A stretch of 64,000 nucleotides of DNA from contig WRAU01000001.1 in NCBI GenBank assembly GCA_009780035.1, forward strand, positions 1 through 64,000, written 5' to 3'. The notes below the pieces were generated by a model that had not been told where the DNA came from, searched no databases, and worked only from the letters and a program-made list of their open reading frames with translations. Origin of the DNA: Alphaproteobacteria bacterium (GTDB lineage: Bacteria; Pseudomonadota; Alphaproteobacteria; WRAU01; Hepatincolaceae). Shown here one piece after another: positions 52,915 through 60,963 of the stretch (positions are counted from its first letter, which is position 1; the number at the start of each line of letters is the position of its first letter). The position numbers were made by a program, and so were the translations under genes.

Positions 52915-53361
52915 ATGCAAAACATGTATACAATTGGGTTTAGCGGTAAAAAGCAAAGTGGATTTTTTGAAATTTTGCATGTGTCAGACATAACAAAATT
53001 GCTAGATATTCGCCTATATAGAACATCTTGCTTTGTGCCATGGGCGAGCAGCGGAAATCTTGCCAAAGATTGCCATAATCATAATATTGACTATGCGGTA
53101 ATACCCGAAATGTTTCCAACTGGCGAGTTGCTAAAATCCTACAAAAATAGGGCAATTGACTGGACTAGCTACGAGCAAATTTTTAATAACCTGCTAGCAG
53201 ACCGCCAAGTTGAAAAATTATTTTCCCCAGAATCGTTAAACAACATATGCTTTCTGTGTTCTGAAAAATCTGCAGATATGTGCCACCGCCGATTAGTTGC
53301 AAAAACATTATACAGATATACATATAATCTATTTGTAATAAATCTAATAAAATCACCCTGA
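52915..53361 (+). CDS. DUF488 family protein, 3' end formed by a palindromic element
   Basis: A 148-residue DUF488 protein. MYTIGFSGKKQSGFFEIL is the usual opening; LLDIRLYRTSCFVPWA and CFLCSEKSADMCHRRLVAKTL are the two family hallmarks. Starts 52894, 52915 and 52924 are all in frame; the last two fit the family start best. The role of DUF488 is unclear (nucleic-acid or regulatory links proposed). Its TGA stop (53359-53361) lies inside the left arm of the palindrome at 53358-53446, so the C-terminus was probably changed by insertion. Confidence 0.75.
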   Translation: MQNMYTIGFSGKKQSGFFEILHVSDITKLLDIRLYRTSCFVPWASSGNLAKDCHNHNIDYAVIPEMFPTGELLKSYKNRAIDWTSYEQIFNNLLADRQVEKLFSPESLNNICFLCSEKSADMCHRRLVAKTLYRYTYNLFVINLIKSP

Positions 53362-53446
53362 AGCTAAAGCAGAAAGTAATATTTAATCCATTGACCTTGC
53401 TCTTGCAAGAGTCAGGATTAAATATTACTTTCTGCTTTAGCTTCAG
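53358..53446 (+). repeat. 89-bp palindromic element with 32-bp perfect arms
   Basis: Left arm 53358-53389 and right arm 53415-53446 are perfect reverse complements over 32 bp; the 25-base centre contains the palindrome CTCTTGCAAGAG. It overlaps the DUF488 stop and lies between convergent genes, so it also could act as a two-way terminator. It resembles rickettsial palindromic elements in form. Confidence 0.8.
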
Positions 53447-53460
53447 AGGCAACCAAACTC

Positions 53461-54180
53461 CTACCTATCCTGCTTAGTAGGCGTAATAATTAAGTCGCGC
53501 ACACAAACATTTTGTGGAACATTATAAACATAAGCGGCGATATCTGCAATATCCTGAGGTTTTAAGGCAGTTTCCGGATTTTTAGCCAGCGCCATAAGCG
53601 GCTCTTTATATTTGCTAGAAGTTGTATGTTCTTGCAGCTCAGTTGCCACAATCCCTGGGCAAATGGCAATAATCCGCACATTATCTACTGCAACTTCCTG
53701 TCTTAAACTTTCAGTAAATGCTGATACGCCGAATTTTGCAGCATTATACACCGCTCTTCCTGCTGTAGCTTTTTTGCCGGCAATGGAGCTCATATTAATA
53801 ATTGTTCCGGTTTTATTGGCAATCATTTTATTTAAAACAATATGGCAGCCGTTCAATACACCTTTAAGGTTAATGTCTATCATGTTGTTCCATTCTTCAA
53901 CACTTTGAGTTGCCACATCGCCTAGCTGCATTAAGCCAGCATTATTAATTAGCAAATCTACATCGCCGTAAATTTTTTCTGACTCAGCAATTGCCGCTTT
54001 GAAACTTTCTAAATCCCGCACATCTACTTTTTTGCATAAAGTGTTAGGAAGGGATAGCTCCTGCAGTTTTTCAACCCGACGAGCTAATAATAATAAGGGA
54101 TGTCCTAATTTGGAAAATTCTTTGGCTAAAGCCATACCGATTCCAGAGCTGGCACCGGTAATTACTGCTAGTTTTTTCAT
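53461..54180 (-). CDS. short-chain dehydrogenase/reductase (YdfG-like)
   Basis: A 239-residue SDR. TGASSGIGMALA is the Rossmann NAD(P) motif, NNAGLMQLG the structural NNAG, NMSSIAG gives catalytic Ser, and YNAAKFG the catalytic Tyr-Lys pair. CPGIVATEL follows as usual. Likely NADPH-dependent reduction of a hydroxy/oxo acid or related substrate; substrate specificity cannot be read. Confidence 0.88.
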   Translation of the reverse strand: MKKLAVITGASSGIGMALAKEFSKLGHPLLLLARRVEKLQELSLPNTLCKKVDVRDLESFKAAIAESEKIYGDVDLLINNAGLMQLGDVATQSVEEWNNMIDINLKGVLNGCHIVLNKMIANKTGTIINMSSIAGKKATAGRAVYNAAKFGVSAFTESLRQEVAVDNVRIIAICPGIVATELQEHTTSSKYKEPLMALAKNPETALKPQDIADIAAYVYNVPQNVCVRDLIITPTKQDR

Positions 54181-54337
54181 TTTCTATATCCTTGAATTTT
54201 TTATTATCATTTAAATTCTATTTTACCACTTTTATAGAAAAAACCACAATAAGTTTCTTTACAAATTTAATAATAATAACTATTATTAAAGTGTGGATTC
54301 TATTTCTATTTATTAAAAGTTTGCAAGAGAAAGGCTT

Positions 54338-54517
54338 ATGAGAACAATGTTTGCAATAAAACTGGTAAGGTCGCTGTTTTATGTAATAGTGCTGAAAATT
54401 ATTGGTTTTACTGTATTATTCTTTTTATATTTTTCGCCGGAACATCGCACAAAAGTTGATTCTAATGTAATTTTTGAAGATGTTTTCCATAGCAAAACTA
54501 CAGCTAAAGAAAAATAG
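54338..54517 (+). CDS. cydP: cytochrome oxidase small subunit CydP
   Basis: A 59-residue protein with one membrane helix (residues 12-34, LFYVIVLKIIGFTVLFFLYF). Basic N-terminus and a lysine before the helix fit the CydP accessory family. It precedes cydA by 36 bases with no terminator, so it starts the cyd operon. Found by reading, as it is short. Confidence 0.7.
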   Translation: MRTMFAIKLVRSLFYVIVLKIIGFTVLFFLYFSPEHRTKVDSNVIFEDVFHSKTTAKEK

Positions 54518-54553
54518 GATTCTTATAGTAGATTATATACAAGGAGAGTAAAA

Positions 54554-56071
54554 ATGTTTGGCTTAGACAATGTAGATTTGTCAAGAATCCAATTTGCATA
54601 CACGGTAGGCATCCATTTTATTTTTGTGCCGCTTACGATAGGATTGGCTTTGCTGATGGCAATTATGGAAACTATTTATGTTAAAACTGGAAAAGAAATC
54701 TATAAACAAATGGTGCAGTTTTGGGCGATTCTTTTTGCTATGAATTTTGCCATGGGGGTAGCTACCGGTGTTCCTATGGAATTTCAGTTCGGCACTAACT
54801 GGTCGTATTATGCTCATTATGTAGGCGATGTATTCGGATCTCCGCTAGCGATAGAAGGCTTGATGGCGTTCTTTTTAGAGGCTACATTTATCGGACTCTT
54901 CTTTTTCGGCTGGAACAAACTAACTAAAATTCAGCATGCTACGGTTACTTGGCTGGTGTTTTTAGGCTCAAACTTCTCAGCTCTTTGGATTCTAGTGGCT
55001 AACGGCTGGATGCAAAATCCGGTGGGATCTTACTTTAATTTAGATACCATGAGAATGGAAATGGATAGTTTTGGAGCGCTGATATTAAACCCAGCCGCCC
55101 AATGGAGATTTTTGCATACTTTAACCGCATCTTATATTTTAGGTTCAGTTTTTGTAATTGGAGTATCTAGTTTATATCTTTTAAGAGGTAAAAACATTGA
55201 GTTTGCCAAAAGAAGTATTATGGTTGCCGCAGTAGTAGGATTAATTTCCACAATTATTACTGCATTTGCCGGTGATAGACAAGGCATAATCGTGCATCAG
55301 CAACAGCCTGCTAAAATGGCGGCAATTGAAGCAATTTGGGATACAGAAGCCTATCCGGCTGGTGTGACTCTTTTTGCTTTGCCTAATCAGGAAGGTCAAA
55401 AAAATTTCTTTGCGGTTAGAATACCAGCTGCTTTAGGCTTGCTTGTTGGCGATGAAGTTAAAGGCGTTAAAGATGTAATTGCTGAAAATGAAAATCGTAT
55501 TAGAAGCGGTTTAATTGCTTATAAATCTTTAAATGAGTATAAAGCTGATAGAAATAATACTGCAGCTCGTGCCACATTTGAAGCTCATGTGGGCGATTTA
55601 GGATATGCTTTGTTATTGTTTAGAAACCTTCAAGATATTTCTCAGGCAACCGATAAAGATATTCAAATGGCAGCAGCAGGAACTATCCCTAAAGTTGCTC
55701 CGCTATTCTTTAGCTTTAGATTTATGGTTGGTTTAGGAGTTTTATTCTTTGTATTCTTCACAACTACTTATGTAATGATGTTAAGAAATACTTTTGTGAA
55801 ATCTAAATGTATGCAGTATATTGCTTTGTGGATTATGCCATTGCCTTGGATTGCAATTTTCTTAGGTTGGTTTGTAGCAGAATACGGCAGACAGCCTTGG
55901 GTGATTCAAGATATTTTACCAACCTTCAGATCAGCTTCACACCTATCTGCAGGCACAGTATTTTCTAGCTTAGCGGGATTCTTTATTATTTATACTTGTT
56001 TAGTTATTGTAGATGCTATCTTGATGGTTCGGCAAGTTAAGAAAGGTCCAGAGAATTCTAATAGCCATTAG
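54554..56071 (+). CDS. cydA: cytochrome bd ubiquinol oxidase subunit I
   Basis: A 505-residue inner-membrane subunit carrying the three hemes. H21 in TVGIHFIFVPLTIG corresponds to the b595/d-site His; FLHTLTASY holds the b558 His and FSFRFMVGLG its Met partner; GDRQGIIVHQQQPAKMAAIE is the ubiquinol Q-loop, and GWFVAEYGRQPW is the conserved GRQP segment. Oxidises ubiquinol with O2 at low oxygen. Its many Trp codons are all TGG. Confidence 0.96.
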   Translation: MFGLDNVDLSRIQFAYTVGIHFIFVPLTIGLALLMAIMETIYVKTGKEIYKQMVQFWAILFAMNFAMGVATGVPMEFQFGTNWSYYAHYVGDVFGSPLAIEGLMAFFLEATFIGLFFFGWNKLTKIQHATVTWLVFLGSNFSALWILVANGWMQNPVGSYFNLDTMRMEMDSFGALILNPAAQWRFLHTLTASYILGSVFVIGVSSLYLLRGKNIEFAKRSIMVAAVVGLISTIITAFAGDRQGIIVHQQQPAKMAAIEAIWDTEAYPAGVTLFALPNQEGQKNFFAVRIPAALGLLVGDEVKGVKDVIAENENRIRSGLIAYKSLNEYKADRNNTAARATFEAHVGDLGYALLLFRNLQDISQATDKDIQMAAAGTIPKVAPLFFSFRFMVGLGVLFFVFFTTTYVMMLRNTFVKSKCMQYIALWIMPLPWIAIFLGWFVAEYGRQPWVIQDILPTFRSASHLSAGTVFSSLAGFFIIYTCLVIVDAILMVRQVKKGPENSNSH

Positions 56072-56097
56072 TATTAAGAAAAGTTGGAGATAAAAAA

Positions 56098-57231
56098 ATG
56101 TTAGACTATGAAATTTTAAGAGTAATTTGGTGGCTGCTATTAGGCGTTTTATTAATAGGCTATGCCATTATGGATGGTTTTGATTTAGGAGTTTCTACAC
56201 TCCTTCCGTTCATTGCGAAAACAGAAACTGAAAAAAGAGTTTTATTGCATACTATAGAACCATACTGGGAAGGCAATCAAATTTGGCTGGTGCTTGGCGG
56301 CGGCGCAATATTTGCTGCTTGGCCGGCTATTTATGCGGTGAGCTTTTCTGGGCTTTATTTGGCACTATGCTTAGTTTTAGTAGCCTTAATTTTAAGACCA
56401 GTATCATTTGCCTTTAGAAATAAATTTGAAGATACTGCTTGGAAAGGTTTTTGGAGTTGGACGCATTTTATCAGCGGATTTCTGCCGGCGCTTTTAACTG
56501 GCGTGGCGGTTGGCAATGTAATTATTGGCTTACCGTTTAAAATTGACCAGTTTGATCTTTCAATTACTTATCATGGCGGATTTTTTGAACTGCTGAATCC
56601 TTTTGCACTGCTTTGCGGGCTTGTAAGTTTAAGCATGATTATAATGCAAGGATCTATCTATACAGCAATGAAAACCGAAGATGCCTTGCACGAAAGATCT
56701 AAAGTAATTGCTAAATATGCTGGAATGGTTCTTTTAGTTCTTTACGCAATTGGGGCATTATTTACCGCATTTTTGGTTAAAGGCTATGTAATAACTTCAG
56801 CAGTTATCACAAACGGACCATCAAATCCTTTATACAAAACTGTAGAACAAAAAGTTGGTGCATGGTTTCATAACTTTATAGATATGCCATGGACGCTTTT
56901 AGCTCCAGTTTTAGTAATACTAGGAGTGGTATTCGTGCTTAAGTTTATTAAAGCCGATAAAATGGGCTATGCTATTATAAGCAGCTCAACCGCTATTTTT
57001 GGTGTAGTTGCCACAGCCGGCGTAATTATGTTTCCGTTTATATTGCCGTCGTCTTACGATTTAGCTAGCAGTTTAACCGTGTGGGATTCTTCATCTTCAC
57101 AATTAACTCTGCAAATCATGCTGATTGTAACACTTATTTTCTTCCCAATCGTTGTTCTTTATACGGGCTGGGTATTTAGAGTTTTACGCGGCAAGGTTAA
57201 TCAGCAGACCGTAGCCGAAGAAGAATATTAG
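56098..57231 (+). CDS. cydB: cytochrome bd ubiquinol oxidase subunit II
   Basis: A 377-residue membrane subunit partner of CydA, about nine helices. Begins WWLLLGVLLIGYAIMDGFDLG, the canonical CydB opening; HTIEPYWEGNQIWLVLGGGA follows. RBS TTGGAG. A palindromic repeat element directly follows the stop. Many Trp, all TGG. Confidence 0.96.
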   Translation: MLDYEILRVIWWLLLGVLLIGYAIMDGFDLGVSTLLPFIAKTETEKRVLLHTIEPYWEGNQIWLVLGGGAIFAAWPAIYAVSFSGLYLALCLVLVALILRPVSFAFRNKFEDTAWKGFWSWTHFISGFLPALLTGVAVGNVIIGLPFKIDQFDLSITYHGGFFELLNPFALLCGLVSLSMIIMQGSIYTAMKTEDALHERSKVIAKYAGMVLLVLYAIGALFTAFLVKGYVITSAVITNGPSNPLYKTVEQKVGAWFHNFIDMPWTLLAPVLVILGVVFVLKFIKADKMGYAIISSSTAIFGVVATAGVIMFPFILPSSYDLASSLTVWDSSSSQLTLQIMLIVTLIFFPIVVLYTGWVFRVLRGKVNQQTVAEEEY

Positions 57232-57331
57232 TTTTGAATCTATTGGCTTTCTACTTTGTCGCAGTGAGGCTCATGTATTATTTATACACTTCGCCTCACT
57301 GCTCCTCGTATAAAGCTCAATAGATTCAAAA
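57232..57331 (+). repeat. nested palindromic element (TCATGTAT core), copy 2
   Basis: Outer arms TTTTGAATCTATTG (57232-57245) and its complement ending at 57331; inner perfect stem GCAGTGAGGC (57261-57270)/GCCTCACTGC (57293-57302) around a TCATGTAT..TATACACTTC core. Same design as 52755-52838. Placed directly after cydB. Confidence 0.75.
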
Positions 57332-57344
57332 CCCCCTCCCTAAT

Positions 57345-57372
57345 CGTCATGCCGGCGAAAGTCGGTATCCAG
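57345..57372 (+). repeat. CGTCAT..GGTATCC intergenic repeat, copy B
   Basis: CGTCATGCCGGCGAAAGTCG followed by GTATCC, hairpin GCCGGC/GTCGGT. Lies between cydB and cydX. Confidence 0.65.
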
Positions 57373-57409
57373 TTGCAGGGTTAGGAAATTTTAAAAAAGG
57401 AATAAAATT

Positions 57410-57505
57410 ATGGTATATGTATTTTGGATTGTTTTTTTAGTATTATTAACTTTTATTTGCATTAAGCATTCAAGTGTTATTGATAAACAGGAAGACAAGC
57501 TCTAA
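57410..57505 (+). CDS. cydX: CydX-like small subunit of cytochrome bd
   Basis: A 31-residue protein (MVYVFWIVFLVLLTFICI + KHSSVIDKQEDKL), one membrane helix. Size and place after cydB match CydX, which stabilises the d-type hemes. Family conservation by sequence is weak (an N-terminal Trp is present). RBS AAAAAAGGAA. Its stop overlaps the next ATG. Confidence 0.65.
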   Translation: MVYVFWIVFLVLLTFICIKHSSVIDKQEDKL

Positions 57506-57765
57506 TGTTAAAAAAAATTGGAAGAATTATCAGCCTAATAAATTTTGCAGGAATAATTCTTTTGATATTATGTTATCCCTATGCTTTTAAAAGCATTGTA
57601 GGAACGCCAAGATACGGGTTTATGTCTTTTACAATAATGGTTGCCTGCCTAGCGGCAGTTCATGCCATAGGATATAAGCCCGAATCTACATTTTGGCGAA
57701 TAATTACTAATCCTATCTTTACTACAATTGTGCTTTTACTTCTTTTGTATGGAATGTTTAGATAG
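57505..57765 (+). CDS. ybgE: YbgE-like cyd operon membrane protein
   Basis: An 86-residue protein with three membrane helices (RIISLINFAGIILLILCYP, FTIMVACLAAVHAIGY, NPIFTTIVLLLLLYGMF). The H-A-I-G-Y and PxxxxWRxxxxP pattern matches Cyd_oper_YbgE proteins. Coupled to cydX by TAATG. Accessory role in oxidase assembly is presumed. Confidence 0.75.
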   Translation: MLKKIGRIISLINFAGIILLILCYPYAFKSIVGTPRYGFMSFTIMVACLAAVHAIGYKPESTFWRIITNPIFTTIVLLLLLYGMFR

Positions 57766-57789
57766 ACTAACAGTCTTAATGCTTAGCAA

Positions 57790-58107
57790 TTAAGCAGATT
57801 CTTTAAAATACTCGCTTTTAGAATATGGAACTATAGTTTTTCTGTATTTTTCCATTTTTAATTTTTGTTCGCGTCGGTCTAAGTCTTCTTGCACTCTTAA
57901 GAAAAAGCCTTCGCTTTTTTCAAAAAACAAGCATAGTCTCATATCTGTATCCAAAGTTATTTTAGTGTGTCCTTTGATAATGCTGTTAATTCTGCTGCTT
58001 GCCACGCCTATAGCCTTAGCTAAGGCATTTTGCGATAACTCCATAGGTTCTAAAAATTCAAATGTTAAAAATTCACCTATTGTTATATTAAAAGTTTCTT
58101 CGTTCAT
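57790..58107 (-). CDS. higA: HigA-type antitoxin (XRE)
   Basis: A 105-residue XRE-type helix-turn-helix protein (EPMELSQNALAKAIGVASSRINSIIKG) of the HigA/VapI group. ITIGEFLTFEFLEP at the start is the usual G-x-x-L-x-x-x-FLEP motif. It neutralises the toxin encoded just upstream (16-base gap) and represses the shared promoter. Confidence 0.9.
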   Translation of the reverse strand: MNEETFNITIGEFLTFEFLEPMELSQNALAKAIGVASSRINSIIKGHTKITLDTDMRLCLFFEKSEGFFLRVQEDLDRREQKLKMEKYRKTIVPYSKSEYFKESA

Positions 58108-58123
58108 ATCTTTTGCTCCTTTG

Positions 58124-58414
58124 TTATTTATGGTAATCTACAAGCTCAACCTCGCTTGCCTCACATGTTTCTTCATTCCAATAAAAACATAATCTATATT
58201 GTTGATTTATTCTTACACTCCATTGTCCATCTCTATTACCTTTTAGTTTTTCTAATTTATTAGATGGCGGCGTCATTAATTCTTTTATATCTGTCATTTT
58301 ATCAATAAAAACTAGCTTGGAAAGCCCTCTAGCATATAGCTCCCTAGAAAGTTTTTTAGCTAATTTATTATTAAATATCTTCTCAGTTTCTTTATCTTTA
58401 AAAAATGTAATCAT
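58124..58414 (-). CDS. higB: HigB-type toxin (RelE superfamily)
   Basis: A 96-residue ribosome-dependent mRNA interferase candidate. Motifs of HigB: FKDKETEKIFN, LEKLKGNRDGQWSVRINQQYRLCFYW and ASEVELVDYHK. Toxin-first gene order (higBA) is normal for this type. Length and residues intact, so the pair seems active. Confidence 0.9.
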   Translation of the reverse strand: MITFFKDKETEKIFNNKLAKKLSRELYARGLSKLVFIDKMTDIKELMTPPSNKLEKLKGNRDGQWSVRINQQYRLCFYWNEETCEASEVELVDYHK

Positions 58415-58430
58415 TATAAAGTTCCCTTCC

Positions 58431-58441
58431 GTATACTATAC
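58431..58441. promoter_or_regulatory. palindrome upstream of higBA (putative HigA operator)
   Basis: GTATACTATAC, an odd-centred perfect palindrome 17 bases before the higB start, next to repeated TACTA units. Likely autoregulatory operator. Confidence 0.5.
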
Positions 58442-58549
58442 TACATACTACGCAGTTCTGTCAATGGAAAACTATAAAAATTATTTGCTAAAACTATTTA
58501 TAAAACTATATAATATATAGCAGATTAAATTATAAGTTGGAGAAAGAAA

Positions 58550-59560
58550 ATGCAGGTTTTTGAAAAAGTATCAGTTAAAGGGGTAGCCATTGCCAATAGA
58601 ATAGTTATGCCGCCTATGTGCCTGTATATTGCCGATAGCACAGGAATTGCCAATGAATTCCATTTCCAGCATTACGGAGCAAGAGCAGTAGGCGGCGTAG
58701 GTTTAATTATTCAAGAAGCTACAGCAGTTAATCCTAATGGCAGAATCACCAATAAAGACTTAGGAATTTATACAAGCGAGCAGGCTGAAGTTTTAAAAAA
58801 TCTTGTTTCCTATGTTAAAAAACTTAACCCGACTACTAAAATAATGGTGCAGTTAGGGCATGCCGGCAGAAAAGCAGAAAATGCTGCGGATATGGTTGCT
58901 CCAAGCAGCATTAAATTTAATGAAAAATATGCGCAACCTAGAGAGATGACTTTGCAGGATATTGAAAATGTTAAAGCTGATTTCATAAATGCTGCAAAAA
59001 AAGCGGTAGAGGCAGGTTATGACGGGGTAGAGATTCACGCTGCGCATGGTTATTTATTGCATCAATTTTTGTCTGGCATTACTAATAAAAGAGCCGATAA
59101 TTATGGCGGCAGTGCAGAAAATAGAGTTAGAATTCTTAAAGAAATTTTAACAGGTATTCGGGAGTTTTTTCCGGCAGATAAAATTTTATCCATCAGGCTT
59201 TCAGCGGTAGATTACTCTAATGTTGAAGAAACCCTAGCAGAAAGCATAGATATGGTTAAGCAGATGGAAAATCTTGTAGATATGTTTCATGTCAGCAGCG
59301 GAGCATTAACTTCAGTTGCACCAGCAGATTACCATTTGTATCAAGTTGATTTTGCCAGAAAAATTAAACAGCTGACTAATAAGCCGGTAATTGCAGTAGG
59401 ACTTATTACCACACTAAGTGAAGCCGAATATGTATTGCAGTCAAAATCTGCAGATTTTATTGCACTTGGACGCGAACTGCTGCGGAATCCTAATTGGGTA
59501 TTGCTGAATAATAATAATGTTGCAAATGCTCCAACCTATTATAAAAGAACATTTGTTTAA
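58550..59560 (+). CDS. NADH:flavin oxidoreductase / Old Yellow Enzyme (YqjM/NamA-like)
   Basis: A 336-residue FMN-dependent ene-reductase. NRIVMPPMCLYIAD, VQLGHAGRKA, AAHGYLLHQFLSGITNKRADNYGG (the H..H/Y substrate pocket and FMN loop) and IALGRELLRNP are the OYE landmarks. RBS TTGGAGA. The exact substrate is unknown. Confidence 0.9.
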   Translation: MQVFEKVSVKGVAIANRIVMPPMCLYIADSTGIANEFHFQHYGARAVGGVGLIIQEATAVNPNGRITNKDLGIYTSEQAEVLKNLVSYVKKLNPTTKIMVQLGHAGRKAENAADMVAPSSIKFNEKYAQPREMTLQDIENVKADFINAAKKAVEAGYDGVEIHAAHGYLLHQFLSGITNKRADNYGGSAENRVRILKEILTGIREFFPADKILSIRLSAVDYSNVEETLAESIDMVKQMENLVDMFHVSSGALTSVAPADYHLYQVDFARKIKQLTNKPVIAVGLITTLSEAEYVLQSKSADFIALGRELLRNPNWVLLNNNNVANAPTYYKRTFV

Positions 59561-59818
59561 TTATAACATTATTGCGTATTGTCTCAAATTGGGATAATAT
59601 TCTAGTATAATTAAGGATAAATTTATTAGCTCAAATCCAATGGCTTCTAGGAAAGTTTTAGAGGTAAAGACTATTGAGTTAAGAGAATATGTAATTTAGA
59701 AGTATCCTTACATAATAGCCTATATGATTTCCTGCGAAAATATAACCATATTTGTTTTTTTACATCAAACCCAACAAATTGAGTATTCAGCAGCGAAGGA
59801 ATAGAAAAATAATTAAAT
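59561..59818. other. intergenic, probably decayed sequence
   Basis: A 258-base gap between convergent genes. A short plus-strand frame from ATG 59640 (MASRKVLEVKTIELREYVI, then TAG) looks like a fragment, and the minus strand has fragments of protein-like text (SIPSLLNTQFVGFD) merging into the recombinase 3' end. Neither is long enough to name. Confidence 0.3.
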
Positions 59819-60802
59819 CTAAGAGCGGCTTCTAGGATGAAAATTTTCTTGGGTTTTTTGCAGAGCTTTAACATCAACTTTTAAATATCTTTGGGTGGCG
59901 CTAAGCGAAGAATGTCCAAGCAGTTCTTGCAGGGTGCGGATATCGGTGCCGTTATTTAATAAATGGGTGGCGAAAGAATGTCTTAGGGCGTGCGGCGTAA
60001 AACTTTCATCTAAATTCATATGCAGACGGATTTTTTCTACTACTCTTTGCATAATTCTAGGATTAATCCGCTCTCCTCTTTCTCCTAAAAAAAGGGGGAT
60101 ATTATTTTTCTCTAAGGTATGCAGTTTTTCTAAAATTTCTTTAGGAATTGCTTCAATATATTCAAAAATCAACTCCAGCACAGAAGACAGTATAGGCACT
60201 AATCTTTCTTTATTGCCCTTGCCTTTTATTTTTAAAACTAAATTGGCTTTTTCGCTGGGTAAGTCGTTAATATTAATACTAACTGCCTCAGCAATACGCA
60301 AGCCGCAGCCATAAATTAAAGCCACAAATGCCTTATTTCTTTTTTTAACCCAGTTAATATCGCTTAAAGAATAAGCAATATCTAAACTTTTAAGCGCAAA
60401 ATTTTCGGCAATTGCCCGCGGCAGTTTTTGCGGAACTTTTTTCATCTTAATGCTGTCTAAATTATGGCTGGCAATAAGTTTTTTCTGTTCTAAATAGCCA
60501 AAGAATGTCCGCAGGGCTGATAATTTTCTGGTAATTGATGTTTTATCGATATTTTTGCTGTTTAAAAATGCTAAAAATGCTCGGTAATCTGCAGTAGATA
60601 GCTGCGGAATTTCTCCTAGTGATAAATTAAATCCTAAATGTTGGCTTATAAAATTAATAAATGTGGTTATATCGTTGGCATAGGCAACTACTGTGTTGAT
60701 AGATTTCCGCTCCTCAAACTCCAGTCCGTTAATAAATGCCGTAAAATGCTTTTTAATATCATTGGCAGCATTAAGTGTGATAATTTTTTCTTCTATTTCC
60801 AT
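59819..60802 (-). CDS. tyrosine recombinase XerC/XerD
   Basis: A 327-residue recombinase, start ATG 60800-60802 (MEIEEKIITLN); an upstream ATG (60841) adds an unlikely hydrophobic leader. Core-binding SAM-like domain 20-110; catalytic domain with Arg in YGCGLRIAEA, Lys in KGKGNKERLVP, H-x-x-R in HALRHSFATHL, His in LGHSSLSATQRY and nucleophile Tyr in that segment. It resolves chromosome dimers at dif. Location next to priA-atpH is typical of alphaproteobacterial chromosomes, so it is a host gene, not a phage integrase. Confidence 0.88.
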   Translation of the reverse strand: MEIEEKIITLNAANDIKKHFTAFINGLEFEERKSINTVVAYANDITTFINFISQHLGFNLSLGEIPQLSTADYRAFLAFLNSKNIDKTSITRKLSALRTFFGYLEQKKLIASHNLDSIKMKKVPQKLPRAIAENFALKSLDIAYSLSDINWVKKRNKAFVALIYGCGLRIAEAVSININDLPSEKANLVLKIKGKGNKERLVPILSSVLELIFEYIEAIPKEILEKLHTLEKNNIPLFLGERGERINPRIMQRVVEKIRLHMNLDESFTPHALRHSFATHLLNNGTDIRTLQELLGHSSLSATQRYLKVDVKALQKTQENFHPRSRS

Positions 60803-60858
60803 GATATTAATTATAATATAAATATAAGTAATTATATACATAAAAACTCAATAAAAAT

Positions 60859-60944
60859 CGTCATACTGTGCTGCGACACGGTATCCATTTGCAGAACGCC
60901 AAAAACAAACGAATCTATGGATACCGTTTTGCAATGGCATGACG
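60859..60944 (+). repeat. CGTCAT..GGTATCC repeat, full palindromic copy C
   Basis: Left half CGTCAT (60859-60864) .. GGTATCCAT (60880-60888), right half ATGGATACC (60917-60925) .. ATGACG (60939-60944). Shows the complete element is an inverted pair of the shorter form. Lies between xer and priA promoters. Confidence 0.7.
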
Positions 60945-60963
60945 GTAGTGAGGAATAATTTTC

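Noticed and set aside
59640-59699. Transposase fragment in the xer-OYE gap
   Set aside because: Only about 19 codons before TAG; similarity to transposase N-termini is too weak to call.
59819-60802. Tyrosine recombinase as the integrase of the prophage
   Set aside because: It lies 25 kb away from the prophage next to priA-atpH, the usual chromosomal place of xer in alphaproteobacteria.
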